Origin: Acipenser ruthenus
Taxonomy: Eukaryota; Chordata; Actinopteri; Acipenseriformes; Acipenseridae
Direction of reading: 5' to 3'
Length of the DNA stretch: 64,000 nt
Assembly (NCBI RefSeq): GCF_902713425.1
Contig: NC_081217.1
Span: 12,606,589-12,670,588, forward strand
Position numbers and translations under genes: made by a program. Shown here one piece after another: positions 53,262-64,000 of this stretch; position 1 is the first letter of the stretch; every line of letters begins with the position of its first letter. Under the pieces are notes generated by a model. The model ran no database searches, was not told where the DNA came from, and saw only the letters and a program-made list of their open reading frames with translations.

Positions 53262-56187
53262 CTACAGGTGCTGTTTGAAGAGGTGAGTCTTAAGGAGGCG
53301 CCGGAATGTGGTCAGGGACTGGGCAGTCCTGACATCTGTAGGAAGGTCGTTCCACCACTGCGGAGCAAGGGTGGAGAAGGAGCGGGCTCGGGAGGCAGGG
53401 GAGCGTAGCGGAGGTAGAGCCAGTCTTCTAGTGCAGGCGGAGCGGAGAGGTCGAGTGGGGGTGTAGGGAGAGATGAGGGTCTGGAGGTAGCTGGGTGCAG
53501 TCTGGTCAAGGCATCTGTAGGCTAGTACAAGAGTCTTGAACTGGATGCGAGCGGTGATCGGGAGCCAGTGGAGCGAGCGGAGTAGTGGAGTAGCGTGGGC
53601 GAAGCGAGGTAGAGAGAACACCAGGCGAGCAGCAGAGTTCTGGATGAGCTGGAGCGGACGGGTGGCGGACGCAGGGAGGCCAGCCAGGAGGGAGTTGCAG
53701 TAGTCTAGGCGGGAGAGTACCAGGGCCTGGACCAGGAGCTGGGTAGCATAGTTGGTGAGGAAGGGTCGGATTCTTCGGATGTTGCTCAGGAAGAATCTGC
53801 AAGTGCGTGCCAGAGTGGAGATGTGCTGGGAATAAGAGAGGCAGGGGTCCAGGGTGACTCCAAGGTTTTTAGCTGAGGAAGAGGGAGAGAGTGTGGTAGA
53901 TTCCAGAGGAACAGAGATAGAGAGATCAGAGGAGGGGGAGGAGGAGGGAAAGAAAAGGAGGTCAGATTTAGAGAGGTTGAGTTTGAGGTGATGCGAGTGC
54001 ATCCAGGAGGAAATAGCAGACAGACAGGTAGAGATACGGGAGGAGATGGTGGAGTCAGAGGTGGGGAAGGAGAGGAAAATCTGAGCATCATCAGCATAGA
54101 AATGGTATGAGAAACCATAGGATGCGATGAGGGGGCCCAGGGAGCGGGTGTAGAGAGAGAACAGGAGAGGACCCAAGACTGACCCTTGGGGGACTCCAGT
54201 CAAGAGAGGGTGAGGTGTGGAGGTTGCTCCACGCCAGGTTACCTGGTAAGTGCGGTTGGAGAGGTAGGAGGAGAACCAGGCCAGAGCAGTGCCAGAGATC
54301 CCCAGGTCAGCAAGAGATGATAGTAGAATAGAGTGATCAACAGTGTCAAAGGCAGCAGAGAGGTCGAGGAGAATTAGGACAGAGGAGAGAGAGGCAGCTC
54401 GGGCACACTTAAGTGAGTTGGTGACAGAGAGAAGGGCGGTTTCAGTGGAGTGAGCAGAGCGGAAGCCAGATTGGAGAGGGTCAAGCAGAGAGTGGTTGGA
54501 CAGGAAAGCAGAGAGCTGGCGGTGTACAGTCCGCTCGAGGGTTTTGGAGAGGAAGGGTAGGAGGGAGACAGGACGGTAGCTCTGGAGGGAGGTGGGGTCG
54601 AGGGTAGGTTTTTTGAGGAGGGGAGTGATAGAGGCTTTTTTGAAGGCAGAGGGGAAGATGCCAGAAAGTAGAGAGGTGTTGAGGAGGGAGGAGATGAAGG
54701 GGAGTAGAGCAGGAGCAGCAGCTTGAAAGAGGTGAGTGGGGAGGGGGTCCAAGGCACACGTGGTGGGTTTGTGACCCTGGAGCAGGGAGGAGAGGTCAGA
54801 GTCTGAGAGGGGCAAGAAGGTGGAGAGGGAGGGCGAGTTAGTAGGGGATGTAGTGGGTGTAGGGGTTGGAGCAGGAGGGGGTGCGGGGGAGGGAGAGGTG
54901 TTAAAGAGTTTGCGGATATCTGAGATTTTAGAAGAGAAGAAGGAGGCAAAGTCGTCAGGGGAGATAGAGGAGGGGGGGAGGGTTTAGGAGGGAGGAGAAG
55001 GTAGAGAATAGTTTACGTGGGTTGTTAGTGGAGGCTTGGATTACAGATTGGAAATAAGCACATTTAGCAGAGGAGAGAGTAGAGGAGAAGGAGGAGAGAA
55101 GAGTGCGGTAAAGGTCTAGGGCAGCAGGGAGTTTGGTTCTCTTCCATTTCTTTTCAGCAGATCGCAGTGTGATTCTTGCCGAGCGGAGCACAGAGGAGAG
55201 CCAGGGATGGGGAGGGGAGGGGCGAGCGGGTCGGGAGGTGAGGGGACAGAGGGAGTCGAGGGAGGAGGTGAGTGAGGAGAAGAGGGTGGAGGTAGCAGAG
55301 TCTACGGAGAGTTGTGAAAAGGAGTCGATAGGAGGGAGGTGAGAGAGAGCAGTGGAGGCAAGGACAGAGGGGGAGAGAGAGCGGAGGTTACGGCGAGAGG
55401 TGACAGTGGGGGTAGGAGGAGCAGGGAGAGGGGGGAGAGACAGAGAAAAAGAGATGAAATAGTGATCAGAGAGGTCCAGGGGGGTGACAGAGAGGTTGGA
55501 GGGGCAGCAGGCCCTGGAGAAGGTGAGGTCCAGTTGACGGCCAGCTTTGTGGGTAGGAGGGGACGGAGAGAGACAGAAGTCGAAGGAGTGAAGGAGAGGG
55601 AGGAATCCAGCAGAGTGGCTGGGGTTGGAGAGATGGATGTTGAAGTCACCCAACAGGACAGTCGGGGTAGACAGAGAGGGGAGGGAGGAGAGTAGATAGT
55701 CGAGTTCATCCAGAAAGTGAGTGAGAGGCCCAGGGGGGCGGTACAAAACAATGAGCAGGAGTTGACAGGGAGAGGTTAGTTGGACTGCATGAAATTCAAA
55801 GGTAGTGACAGAGAGGGAGGTGAGATCAGAGGGGACAGAAAAGAGTAAGGAGGGAGAGAGGAGAAGACCCGTCCCACCTCCCCGTCCGGTGAGACGCGGG
55901 GTATGGGACAGGACGTAGAGAGAGGACAGGGCAGCAGGAGTAACAGTGTTATCAGGGGACAGCCAGGTTTCAGTGAGAGCAAGGAAATCGAGCGAGAGGT
56001 GGGAGGCAAAGGCAGAGATGAAATCAGCTTTGTTAGCCGAAGAGTGACAGTTCCAGAGTGCACCAGAGAGTGTGCGGGAGGGGGGGAGAGGCAGAGAAAT
56101 GAGGTTAGAGGGGTTGGAGGAGCAGCAGCGGAGGGAGGGCAGAGGACGAGGACGGGAGGACAGAACAGGGATGTGAGAGACAGTCAT
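53262..56187 (-). pseudogene. L2 ORF2: endonuclease and reverse transcriptase, one frameshift
   Basis: The N-terminal half (56187-54955, 410 codons) is the endonuclease: LDFLALTETWLS, VLYRPPGP, VLLGDFNIHLS and DLSDHYFISF. The C-terminal half (54955-53262) is the [52 protein letters not shown] and [11 protein letters not shown], with the YADD catalytic box intact. It ends [11 protein letters not shown] frame change in a C-rich spot near 54970 separates them. The product would cut and copy at the target by target-primed reverse transcription. Confidence 0.85.
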
Positions 56188-56325
56188 AGCAGGACAAGCA
56201 AGACAAAAGGCACAGTAGGAGCAGTGGGGTGGAGGGTACAGACCTGACTAGTAGATGGCTTCTTCCAGAGCGCTGTTAGGTTCGGATCTATTTGATCAGT
56301 GTCTTAGCGCAGGCCTCCCCTCGCT

Positions 56326-58074
56326 GGACTCCCACAGCTAGACTCCCGGCTCTTTTGTTGAGGCTCTTCGGTTTGCTGGCGCTTCTTGCTGGCGCTAAAA
56401 TAAGCTATCTTGCTTCAGACGCTGGTTACCTGTAGACTCCCACAGCTAGACGCCCGGCTCTTTTGTTGAGGCTCTTCGGTTTGCTGGCGCTTCTTGCTGG
56501 CGCTAAAATAAGCTGCTTGAATAAATGTTGTTACCCCTGCTTGGCAAAAGAACCAACTAAACTGTGTGGAAACCAATCAAATAGCAAAATCAACTGCTAA
56601 TCAATTTAGCCACTCACCTGGTACTAATCACACACAAACTCAGCCAATTCAAACACCACCTTACAATGTCACCAAATGTAGTAGTTACAATTACAAAAAG
56701 CAGGAACTTATCTATCTGCCTCTCTCCCTGGTTCCCTGAAGACTGAACTAATTACCAGATGCCCACTCTTAAATAACTCCCTTCACTTAGCAAGGGAACT
56801 AGCTGCTAACTGCTCTGGAGACAATAGTTTCACACACTTTGATGGGATCACACAACTGCAGGAGCTGTGTGGAGACCAATTCAAATGCAAACTGCTCTAA
56901 TCAAGTTAACCCACCCTGATTCAAATTTACAAATTACAAATTAAGTACTCAAAATAAGCACACTGCCTGGGATAAAATCACACACTCCTCCCCAATTAGA
57001 AACACCAGGTAATACTATATAGTTAATGGAAAAATTACTAGGAGCAGGATCAAATACCTATCTTGCTTCAAATGCTGGTTACCTGGTTACCTGGTTACCT
57101 GTCGACTCCCACAGCTAGACTCCCGGCTCTTTTGTTGAGGCTCTTCTGTTGGCTGGCGCTTCGTGCTGGCGCTAAAATAAGCTGCTTGAATAAATGTTGT
57201 TACCCCTGCTTGGCAAAAGAACCAACTAAACTGTGTGGAAACCAATCAAATAGCAAAATCAACTGCTAATCAATTTAGCCACTCACCTGGTACTAATCAC
57301 ACACAAACTCAGCCAATTCAAACACCACCTTACAATGTCACCAAATGTAGTAGTTACAATTACAAAAAGCAGGAACTTATCTATCTGCCTCTCTCCCTGG
57401 TTCCCTGAAGACTGAACTAATTACCAGATGCCCACTCTTAAATAACTCCCTTCACTTAGCAAGGGAACTAGCTGCTAACTGCTCTGGAGACAATAGTTTC
57501 ACACACTTTGATGGGATCACACAACTGCAGGAGCTGTGTGGAGACCAATTCAAATGCAAACTGCTCTAATCAAGTTAACCCACCCTGATTCAAATTTACA
57601 AATTACAAATTAAGTACTCAAAATAAGCACACTGCCTGGGATAAAATCACACACTCCTCCCCAATTAGAAACACCAGGTAATACTATATAGTTAATGGAA
57701 AAATTACTAGGAGCAGGATCAAATACCTATCTTGCTTCAAATGCTGGTTACCTGGTTACCTGGTTACCTGTCGACTCCCACAGCTAGACTCCCGGCTCTT
57801 TTGTTGAGGCTCTTCTGTTGGCTGGCGCTTCGTGCTGGCGCTAAAATAAGCTGCTTGAATAAATGTTGTTACCCCTGCTTGGCAAAAGAACCAACTAAAC
57901 TGTGTGGAAACCAATCAAATAGCAAAATCAACTGCTAATCAATTTAGCCACTCACCTGGTACTAATCACACACAAACTCAGCCAATTCAAACACCACCTT
58001 ACAATGTCACCAAATGTAGTAGTTACAATTACAAAAAGCAGGAACTTATCTATCTGCCTCTCTCCCTGGTTCCC
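56326..58074 (-). repeat. Tandem 5' monomers of the L2 LINE (about 669 bp each)
   Basis: There is a short partial unit (56326-56433), two full units (56434-57103 and 57104-57772) and a partial third (57773-58074). Each has a common segment beginning ACTCCCACAGCTAGAC. The two full units are nearly identical. Confidence 0.85.
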
Positions 58075-58086
58075 TGAAGACTGCAA

Positions 58087-59400
58087 TTGTTGAGAAGAGA
58101 ATTGCATGCTGAACTGCAGAGTGACATACAAGGTAAAATGAATGAACTGTCCCAGAGTTTGTTAGGAGAATTGCGTGCGGAGTTGCAGAGCTGGAGATTG
58201 ACATCTATCCCTACAGAATCAAGAGCAGATGGAGTGAGGCCCTCTCATAATAGGGCGGAAAGTCAGTATTCCACTAATCGTCGACAGTTTAATAGTTATG
58301 ATCCCCAAGGAAGGTCAATCTGTAGACGTTGTCATCTGCCAGGACATATAGAACGCTATTGTGGGAGGCCAGTAAGTTCATCGATGGAGACTTTAAACTA
58401 GCCCGTCCCACCTTGTTGGACCGAACGGTGGGCCATTCTAGTCAAGGTCCAGAAATACCATTGATGGAGGGAGTGATTGGGGATAGTCCTATGGTGGAAG
58501 TTTTAATGGAAGGACCTTGTTTGCTGGACACAGGTTCTCAAGTTACCATGTTACGACTGAGCTTTTTTGAACAACACTTTGGGAAGCATGGAAAATATCT
58601 GCAAGACCCTACCGCTTGGCTCTCTACATGCTGCTAATGGGTTAGCAATTCCCTATGAAGGTTGGGCTGTGATGGATATTGAGATTGGAAGTGCAAGAAT
58701 TCCTCAACAAGGCATTTTGGAGGTACAAGATCACCGTTTGCCATCTACACCTGCATTGTTAGGTTTGAATATTATTCAGGAGTATTGGGAGGAATTGTTC
58801 CAAAAGAAACAGACCAGTAAGCTTCAAGGACTGTTGTCTGAATGCTTCTGGAAGAAAAGCTTGGGGACAGGTCTTGAAGATATGTGCTAAGAAAATTGGA
58901 CGAGTTGGTTTTGTCCGTACGACTAACCGTTTTCCCCTCAAGATTCCAGGATTTAACGACATGCTCATCCGAGGCAGAGCTAGAGCTGGTCCCGGAGGGC
59001 AGGATTACAGCTGTCTAGTGGAACCCTTGGTGAGCAGCAGTCTTTACTGGTAGGCTGCAGTTTGAATACTGTGGAGAATGGACGACTATTTGTGCGAGTT
59101 AGGAATACAGGCAGCGAACCAGTTCTGTTACACAGCCATCAGAAATTAGAGGAATTGTTTTTAATTCAATCTGAGGAGGTGACTGAAGAACATGATTGTT
59201 TTTATGGCGCAAATAGAACCAGGAATAGTAGTACGCCTACTACAGACTGAAAAGTTTGCGTTAGGAGAAAATGCTTGTAATCATGATGCTTTTGATCTTT
59301 CAGATGTAGAATTAAGTGAGGAGCAGCGGATCCAATTGAAGCAGCTCCTGGATAAATATCGAGGTATTTTTTCCGCCCATGAAGAAGATTGTACTGATTA
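58087..59400 (+). pseudogene. Nucleocapsid, protease and linker of gypsy type 2
   Basis: The zinc knuckle CRRCHLPGHIERYC (CX2CX4HX4C) is followed by LLDTGSQVTM (DTG protease active site), the LGLNIIQEYW segment, and SEEQRIQLKQLLDKYRGIF, the usual lead-in to a gypsy reverse transcriptase. Broken. The gene would release Gag and Pol parts. Confidence 0.65.
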
Positions 59401-60356
59401 GAGGAGAAACCTCGAAATGGAGTGAGGTAACCAGTGGTGTACCACAGGGATCAGTATTAGGTCCTCTGCTATTCCTAATCTACATTAATGATTTAGATTC
59501 TGATATAGTAAGCACACTCGTTAAATTTGCAGACACAAAAATAGGAGGAGTGGCAGACACTGTTGAAGCAGCAAAGGTCATTCAAAATGATCTAGACAGC
59601 ATTCAAAATTGGGCAGACACATGGCAAATGAAATTTAATAGAGAAAAGTGTAAAGTGTTGCATGTGGGCAATAAAAATGTGCATTATAAATATCATATGG
59701 GAGTGAAATTGAAGGGAACTATGAAAAAGACCTAGGAGTTTATGTTGACAATGTGGGGAAGCTATAAAAAAGGCTAACAAGATGCTTGGATATATTGTGA
59801 GAAGTGTTGAATTTAAATCAAGGGAAGTAATGTTAAAACTCTACAATGCATTAGTAAGACCTCACCTAGAATATTGTGTTCAGTTCTGGTCACCGCGTTA
59901 CAAAAAGGATATTGCTGCTCTAGCAAGAGTGCAAAGAAGAGCAACCAGAATTATCCCATGTTTAAAAGGCATGTCGTATGCAGACAGGCTAAAAATTGAA
60001 TCTATTCAGTCTTGAACAAAGAAGACTACGCGGCGATCTGATTCAAACATTCAAAATCCTAAAAGGTATAGACAATGTCAACCCGGGGGACTTCTTTGAC
60101 TTGAAAAAATAAACAAGGACCAGGGGTCATAAATGGAGATTAGATAAAGGGGCATTCAGAACAGAAAATAGGAGGCACTTTTTTACACAGAGAATTGAGG
60201 GTCTGGAACCAACTCCCCAGTAATGTTGTTGAAGCTGACACCCTGGGATCCTTCAAGAAGCTGCTTGATGAGATTCTGGGATCAATAAGCTACTAACAAC
60301 CAAACGAGCAAGATGGGCTGAATGGCCTCCTCTCATTTGTAAACTTTCTTATGTTA
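59395..60356 (+). mobile_element. CR1-like LINE fragment (second copy)
   Basis: This has the same family and 3' end as 3989-4955, with [19 protein letters not shown] at the start and the CTTTCTTATGTT tail at 60356. It is disrupted by frameshifts. The gypsy type 2 sequence stops at its 5' side and the tRNA-Ser unit begins right after its tail, so it marks a junction of different loci. Confidence 0.8.
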
Positions 60357-60493
60357 AATCGATGGAGTTTCAACAAAGGCATTTGACTTCGGTTCATTTG
60401 TTAGCCTATACTGACATCTACAGCATTACAGCGGGTGTCGTTTACTTCATTTGACAATAATATGCATAATTTCACCTAAAAATGTAAGAACAT
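60357..60493. other. 5' flank of the tRNA-Ser gene, copy B
   Basis: It matches 18825-18966 (AAATCGATGGAGTTTCAACA...), so the duplicated unit starts here, directly after the CR1 tail. Confidence 0.7.
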
Positions 60494-60574
60494 GTAGTCG
60501 TGGCCGAGTGGTTAAGGCGATGGACTTGAAATCCATTGGGGTTTCCCGCGCAGGTTCGAATCCTGCTGACTACG
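60494..60574 (+). tRNA. tRNA-Ser (anticodon UGA)
   Basis: The acceptor GTAGTCG / TGACTAC has one G-T pair, discriminator G. The anticodon stem ATGGA/TCCAT with CTTGAAA gives TGA. The T arm GCAGG TTCGAAT CCTGC is perfect and there is a Ser-type long variable arm. A T run follows at about 60586. This is the intact copy. Confidence 0.9.
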
Positions 60575-60610
60575 TTAGCTTTGTTTTTAATTGTATGTGT
60601 TCATTGCTAA

Positions 60611-60960
60611 TGTTGAGCCTTAGAAAATGCTAGGAATAAAAATATGAATGAGCATTAGTTTGTAAGGAGCACTGTAGCTTTAAGACGTAGACGGTTTTGA
60701 ATGTAGAGAGGTTGAAGGTCACAGCGTGAAAAACAAATGAAAAAAAGAAGTGTGCGCATGTGATAACAGTGAAAGGCTACATATGGAAAAAATAAGAAAA
60801 TACAACTAAAAATGCCAGATCTGTGAGCAGAAAAAAAACTGAGTTGTATGTACAAAAGAAGTGATACGCCTTGCTTTGTTAAAAACTGATTCGGACCGTG
60901 GCTTAAAGTTGCAAAAAGAAGAAAGCGGACTGCTGCGTGTTTCTTTTTAAGGGTGCAACA
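60611..60960 (+). repeat. 5' LTR (short form) of gypsy type 1, copy B
   Basis: 350 bp, starting TGTTGAGCCT and ending GGTGCAACA. It is the counterpart of the outer parts of the long LTR at 19085-20931. Confidence 0.8.
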
Positions 60961-61167
60961 GAAAAATTTGTGTTTCCACCCAGTTCTAAAAAAACAAAAC
61001 AAAACGCGTTTTAAAACCAGCCTGATATACTATCAAAGGAGGAGACCACGAGAAGACGCCATTACAGAAAAAAATCCATAAGGCTGACCTGAAGCAGAGA
61101 CGGTGTTAAGCGCGATTTGTTTTGCATTTTTCAGTCCTTTCGGCATATTATAAAGCAAAGCAATAAT

Positions 61168-63700
61168 GTCTGATGAACGGGATGCTCTCCTTACGGAGAT
61201 AGAAGGAAAGCTATTGCCTTTAGGATTGGACGAGTTAAGAGAGAGATGCAAATTAGTTAAATATCACAGTAAAAGAAGACGAGGGTGCACCAGCAAAAAC
61301 TCTGTTTTCTGAGAATTGATTATTGCATATTTGGAAGGGGATGATGTAATAAACCTAGAAGATGAGGGAATGTCAGTGCTTCTTGAACTTAACGATCAGC
61401 TTGATTGTCTGAGAAGGGAAAGTGGTGCTAATACAGAAACTTCTCCACCGCAGGCAGTAAACAATGTAGAGCCAGTGAATGTAGTAAACGATTCTACCGC
61501 ATTGCAGCAACAAGTCCGACCTCTGCTGACAAAAGGTGGTATTGCATCTAAAAGCGTTGTTCCTATGGATGCAGTGCCTGTTAATGCTAAAGGACATGCA
61601 AATATTCATCCATTATACAGAAAAGATTTGAGAATTGTAGGGCAAATTGGAGAACCCAGCCAGAAAGACAAGTTGAGCTACAGTAGCTTAGAAAGACAGA
61701 TTGAAAAAGCTCTGTAAAAAGGCTATGATGAAATGGAAGTTGTAGAAGCCGTCATTCAAGCAATTGTTCCAGAGTTAAAATTAAGGAGCTACTTAGAAAG
61801 CAGAACTGATTTGAGGTTATCCACTTTGAGGCAAATCTTGCGAACTCACTACATAGAGAAGGATGCAACAGAACTGTATCATTCACTGACCTGCGCTGTT
61901 CAAGAGCTGAAAGAGACACCAAATCAATTTCTTGTGTGTGTTATGGATTTGAGACAAAGTGCTTTTTGCTTCAGAAAAAGCCAAATGTGGACTGAGATAC
62001 AATTGAGCTTGTTCAAAACCAGTTCCTGCAAACAGTGATGACAGGCTTGCATGATGACAACATCAGAGCAGATCTCAAACCATACTTGCAAGACTCAAAC
62101 GTAGATGATGAGACCCTACTGGAGAAAATGAATATGGTGTACAGCATGGAGAAAGAGAGAAAACAGAAACTGACAAATATTGTAAAGCACCACGAGAAAA
62201 CACTTGGATGAACAAACTTGATTCTGGAATCAAAGAAATCTGTGAAGCACTACACAACCTGACTAATCAAGTTGCATCTCTCGCCCAGATTTCAAGAAAA
62301 CAAGCTGTAAATGACACAGGCCAGCCATTGCAGAACCAGAGAGGGACGGTCCAACCAACTGGAGGAAGGTGCTGCTTTTGATGTGAACAAGTAAATCTTG
62401 AAGGCAGGTGTGAGCACTGTTACAAGTGTGGCAGCAGCGACCACTGGGCTGTAGGCTGCCGAAGTAAGAGGGAAGCAGTGACGACAGTGCAACAAGTTAC
62501 TAGTGCTGAAGTGACAGTTGAAACAGATGAAGGTCTGTACTGTACCAATAGCTCTCTTTCAAGGAAGCAGAAGAAGACAGCAAAGCTGGTGAGGCAAATA
62601 TGTTTAGTACAATGCTCATTAGGAGGAAATACTACATTGGTGTTTGTAGGTCGGTGGATCACAGGTATCAATAGTGGGGCTTGATTAGAAAAACAAATAC
62701 TTACCAGAAACTGAAATGAGACCTGTTGATGAGTTGCTGGAAGGAGAAACCAAGCTAAAACTGACAGCTGCCAATGGTACAACCGTTCCATATGAAGGCT
62801 GGATAGAAGTTGACTTCAGTCTACCCACCAGCAGATGATAGACTCCTAGTTCCATTCCTCGTAAGTACCAGCTCACTGGAAAGGCAAATTCTGGGATTCA
62901 ATGTAATTGAACAATTGGTGCTGAGCGGTCTATCAACAGACAAAGGAGCATCACTCACGCAGTGTGTGCAAAGCTTGAGCTCAGCTTTAGAAGTGGGGAC
63001 TAAGAAAGCCAGAACTCTTCTCGGTTAGCTGAAGAAACAAGAGGGCACATCTAATTCCTTACTAGTGAGACTGGGCCGACAAGACATTGTTATTCCTAAA
63101 TGTAAAATTGTAGATGTGAAATGTGGGAGATTGAACAAGGCCTTCCAATTGAACAATCAAATGGTGCTTGAACCCAATGAAGAAACTCCCTGGCCTCAAG
63201 GTTTACAAGTCAAAGAACAACTTATCCAACTCTCAACAGAAAACCACTTGTGTGTGGTAGTGACCATAGAAAATACAACAGATGAGGACATCACTCTCCA
63301 AAATAGGATTGTGTTAGGTCAAAATAGGATAGTGTTAGGTCGATTACACGCTATTGCTTTAGCCTATCCAGTAGAAGTCACCCCACCTGTTCAAAAACAA
63401 ATGCCACCCCAGTCAAAGCCAATCGCATTCACTCAAGCTGAAGAGGAGCACTGCAGTGAAGAGCCAAAAGAGCTGTGGGACCCGCCAGTAGACCTCAGTC
63501 ATCTTTCAGCAGCACAACAGCAGACTGTCGGAGAAATGTTGAGTAAAGAGTGCAAGGCCTTTGCTAAAGATGATTGGGACACTGGATGCATTCCGGACCT
63601 GAACATGGAGATTACACTTAAAGACAACATCCCTGTAAAAAAACAAACATACAACGCCATTCCGAGACCTCTGTACCAGGAAGTTAAGAATTACATCTAA
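61168..63700 (+). pseudogene. Gag, zinc knuckle and protease region of gypsy type 1, copy B
   Basis: It parallels 21139-23640 almost base for base, with the start MSDERDALLT, the knuckle CYKCGSSDHWAVGC and the protease downstream region (ILGFNVIEQLVL). Broken, several breaks. It would encode particle and maturation functions. Confidence 0.7.
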
Positions 63701-64000
63701 GGACCTGTTCAATCGAGGGTGGATTCAGAAGTCATGCTCCTCCTGTGTGAGAAAGAAGGATGGTGGACTTCGTCTATGCGTAGACTACAGGCAGCTCAAC
63801 CAGAAAACACTTCCTGATCGTCATCCAATTCCTAGAATCCAAGAAATTCTTAAACTTGGGTGGAAATTCATGGTTTACTGTGCTTGATCAGGGCAAAGCA
63901 TATCACCAGGGTTTCATCAAAGAGGAAAGCAGAGTGTGTACAGCTTTCATTACGCCATGGGGTCTGTATGAATGGGTCCGCATTCCATTTGGACTGACCA
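63701..64000 (+). pseudogene. N-terminal part of gypsy type 1 reverse transcriptase
   Basis: Recognisable RT sequence ([20 protein letters not shown]) and then fingers-region pieces up to the window edge. Its active-site box lies beyond the window. Broken. Confidence 0.65.

Larger units (their letters stand above)
52904..58074 (-). mobile_element. L2-clade LINE, nearly complete, with tandem 5' monomers
   Basis: The minus-strand 3' end has the L2 tail (CGCCCTGGATAAGGGCGTCT) and an (AAT)n tract; the 5' side carries 669-bp tandem monomers. The candidate target duplication CTGAAGA is at 52897-52903 and 58075-58081, though the right copy also occurs within the monomer. The LINE sits in a gypsy gag. 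It looks recent: one frame break in ORF2 and otherwise long open frames. Confidence 0.85.
52197..59400 (+). mobile_element. Second Ty3/gypsy-type element, interrupted by an L2 LINE
   Basis: A gag region (52269-52903) and, beyond the L2 LINE, a zinc knuckle (CRRCHLPGHIERYC, near 58320), an aspartic protease (CLLDTGSQVTML, near 58520) and a linker toward reverse transcriptase (up to about 59400). The rest of pol and the 3' LTR are missing at the CR1 junction. The copy is broken, with several breaks. Confidence 0.7.
60611..64000 (+). mobile_element. Ty3/gypsy type 1, copy B (runs off the window)
   Basis: It starts after the same CTAA and the same tRNA-Ser flank as copy A. Short LTR (60611-60960), gag (from 61168), zinc knuckle and protease region, and then, unlike copy A, the start of the reverse transcriptase ([18 protein letters not shown], near 63775). 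It has no foldback. The copy is broken, with several breaks, and is cut by the window edge. Confidence 0.85.

Noticed and set aside
55133-56247. Plus-strand ORFs over the L2 endonuclease
   Set aside because: Low-complexity Gly/Arg/Glu-rich antisense shadows of the minus-strand L2 frame.
57063-57938. Two identical 68-codon ORFs
   Set aside because: They come from the tandem 669-bp monomers of the L2 5' region, on the strand opposite the LINE, and have no protein-like support.

Overview
This window reads as repeat-rich vertebrate chromosome, most likely from a ray-finned fish. The evidence is the mix of elements: a vertebrate-type Polinton, Tx1-, L2- and CR1-like LINEs, Penelope-like fragments, Ty3/gypsy elements and a CACTA/EnSpm-like DNA transposon, all set in a nuclear tRNA gene array whose tRNAs have eukaryotic (Pol III) internal promoter boxes. 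A sturgeon or paddlefish relative is my guess, from the style of the TTAA-flanked foldback and the CR1 and L2 tails; I cannot prove it. I found no ordinary single-copy host protein gene. The host content is the tRNA genes.

Layout. (1) 1-17724: a Polinton (Maverick/adintovirus-like) whose left end lies off the window. Plus strand: a phase-consistent exon chain, a protein-primed family B DNA polymerase, a packaging ATPase and three small ORFs. Minus strand: protease, major capsid protein, a basic minor protein, a penton-like protein, integrase and accessory ORFs. It is an old, broken copy. A CR1 LINE (3989-4955) and a young gag-only LTR element (12783-16241) are nested in it. (2) 17755-25870: a tRNA array, Leu(UAA), Arg(CCU)-like, Ser(UGA)-like, Ile-like and Leu(CAG), split by a Ty3/gypsy element (19085-25229) that itself holds a TTAA-flanked foldback (23663-24821). 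(3) 25881-36240: a 10.4-kb DNA transposon with two divergent spliced genes, a BEN-domain protein (minus) and a Tnp2/DUF4218-type transposase (plus). Its boundaries are supported by a related site at 43890-43920 that lacks it. (4) 36241-42060: a Penelope-like fragment, then a Tx1-like LINE. (5) 42324-44828: a second copy of the tRNA array unit (Arg, Ile-like, Leu) plus the same Penelope-like fragment. (6) 44829-51100: a second, different Tx1-like LINE, carrying another foldback-type DNA transposon (47532-48863). (7) 51110-59400: a second Ty3/gypsy type, interrupted by a nearly complete L2 LINE (52904-58074) with tandem 669-bp 5' monomers. (8) 59400-64000: a CR1 fragment, a good tRNA-Ser(UGA), and a second copy of the first gypsy element at the same flank, running off the window.

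How it fits together. The backbone is a multi-tRNA repeat unit present at least twice, and three times for its tRNA-Ser/gypsy part. The unit was duplicated after some insertions and before others, so the copies date the elements relative to one another. The items I rank highest are the BEN + Tnp2 transposon with its defined ends, two unrelated foldbacks built on the same plan, two different Tx1 LINEs abutting the same short sequence, and the gag-only LTR element with near-identical LTRs.
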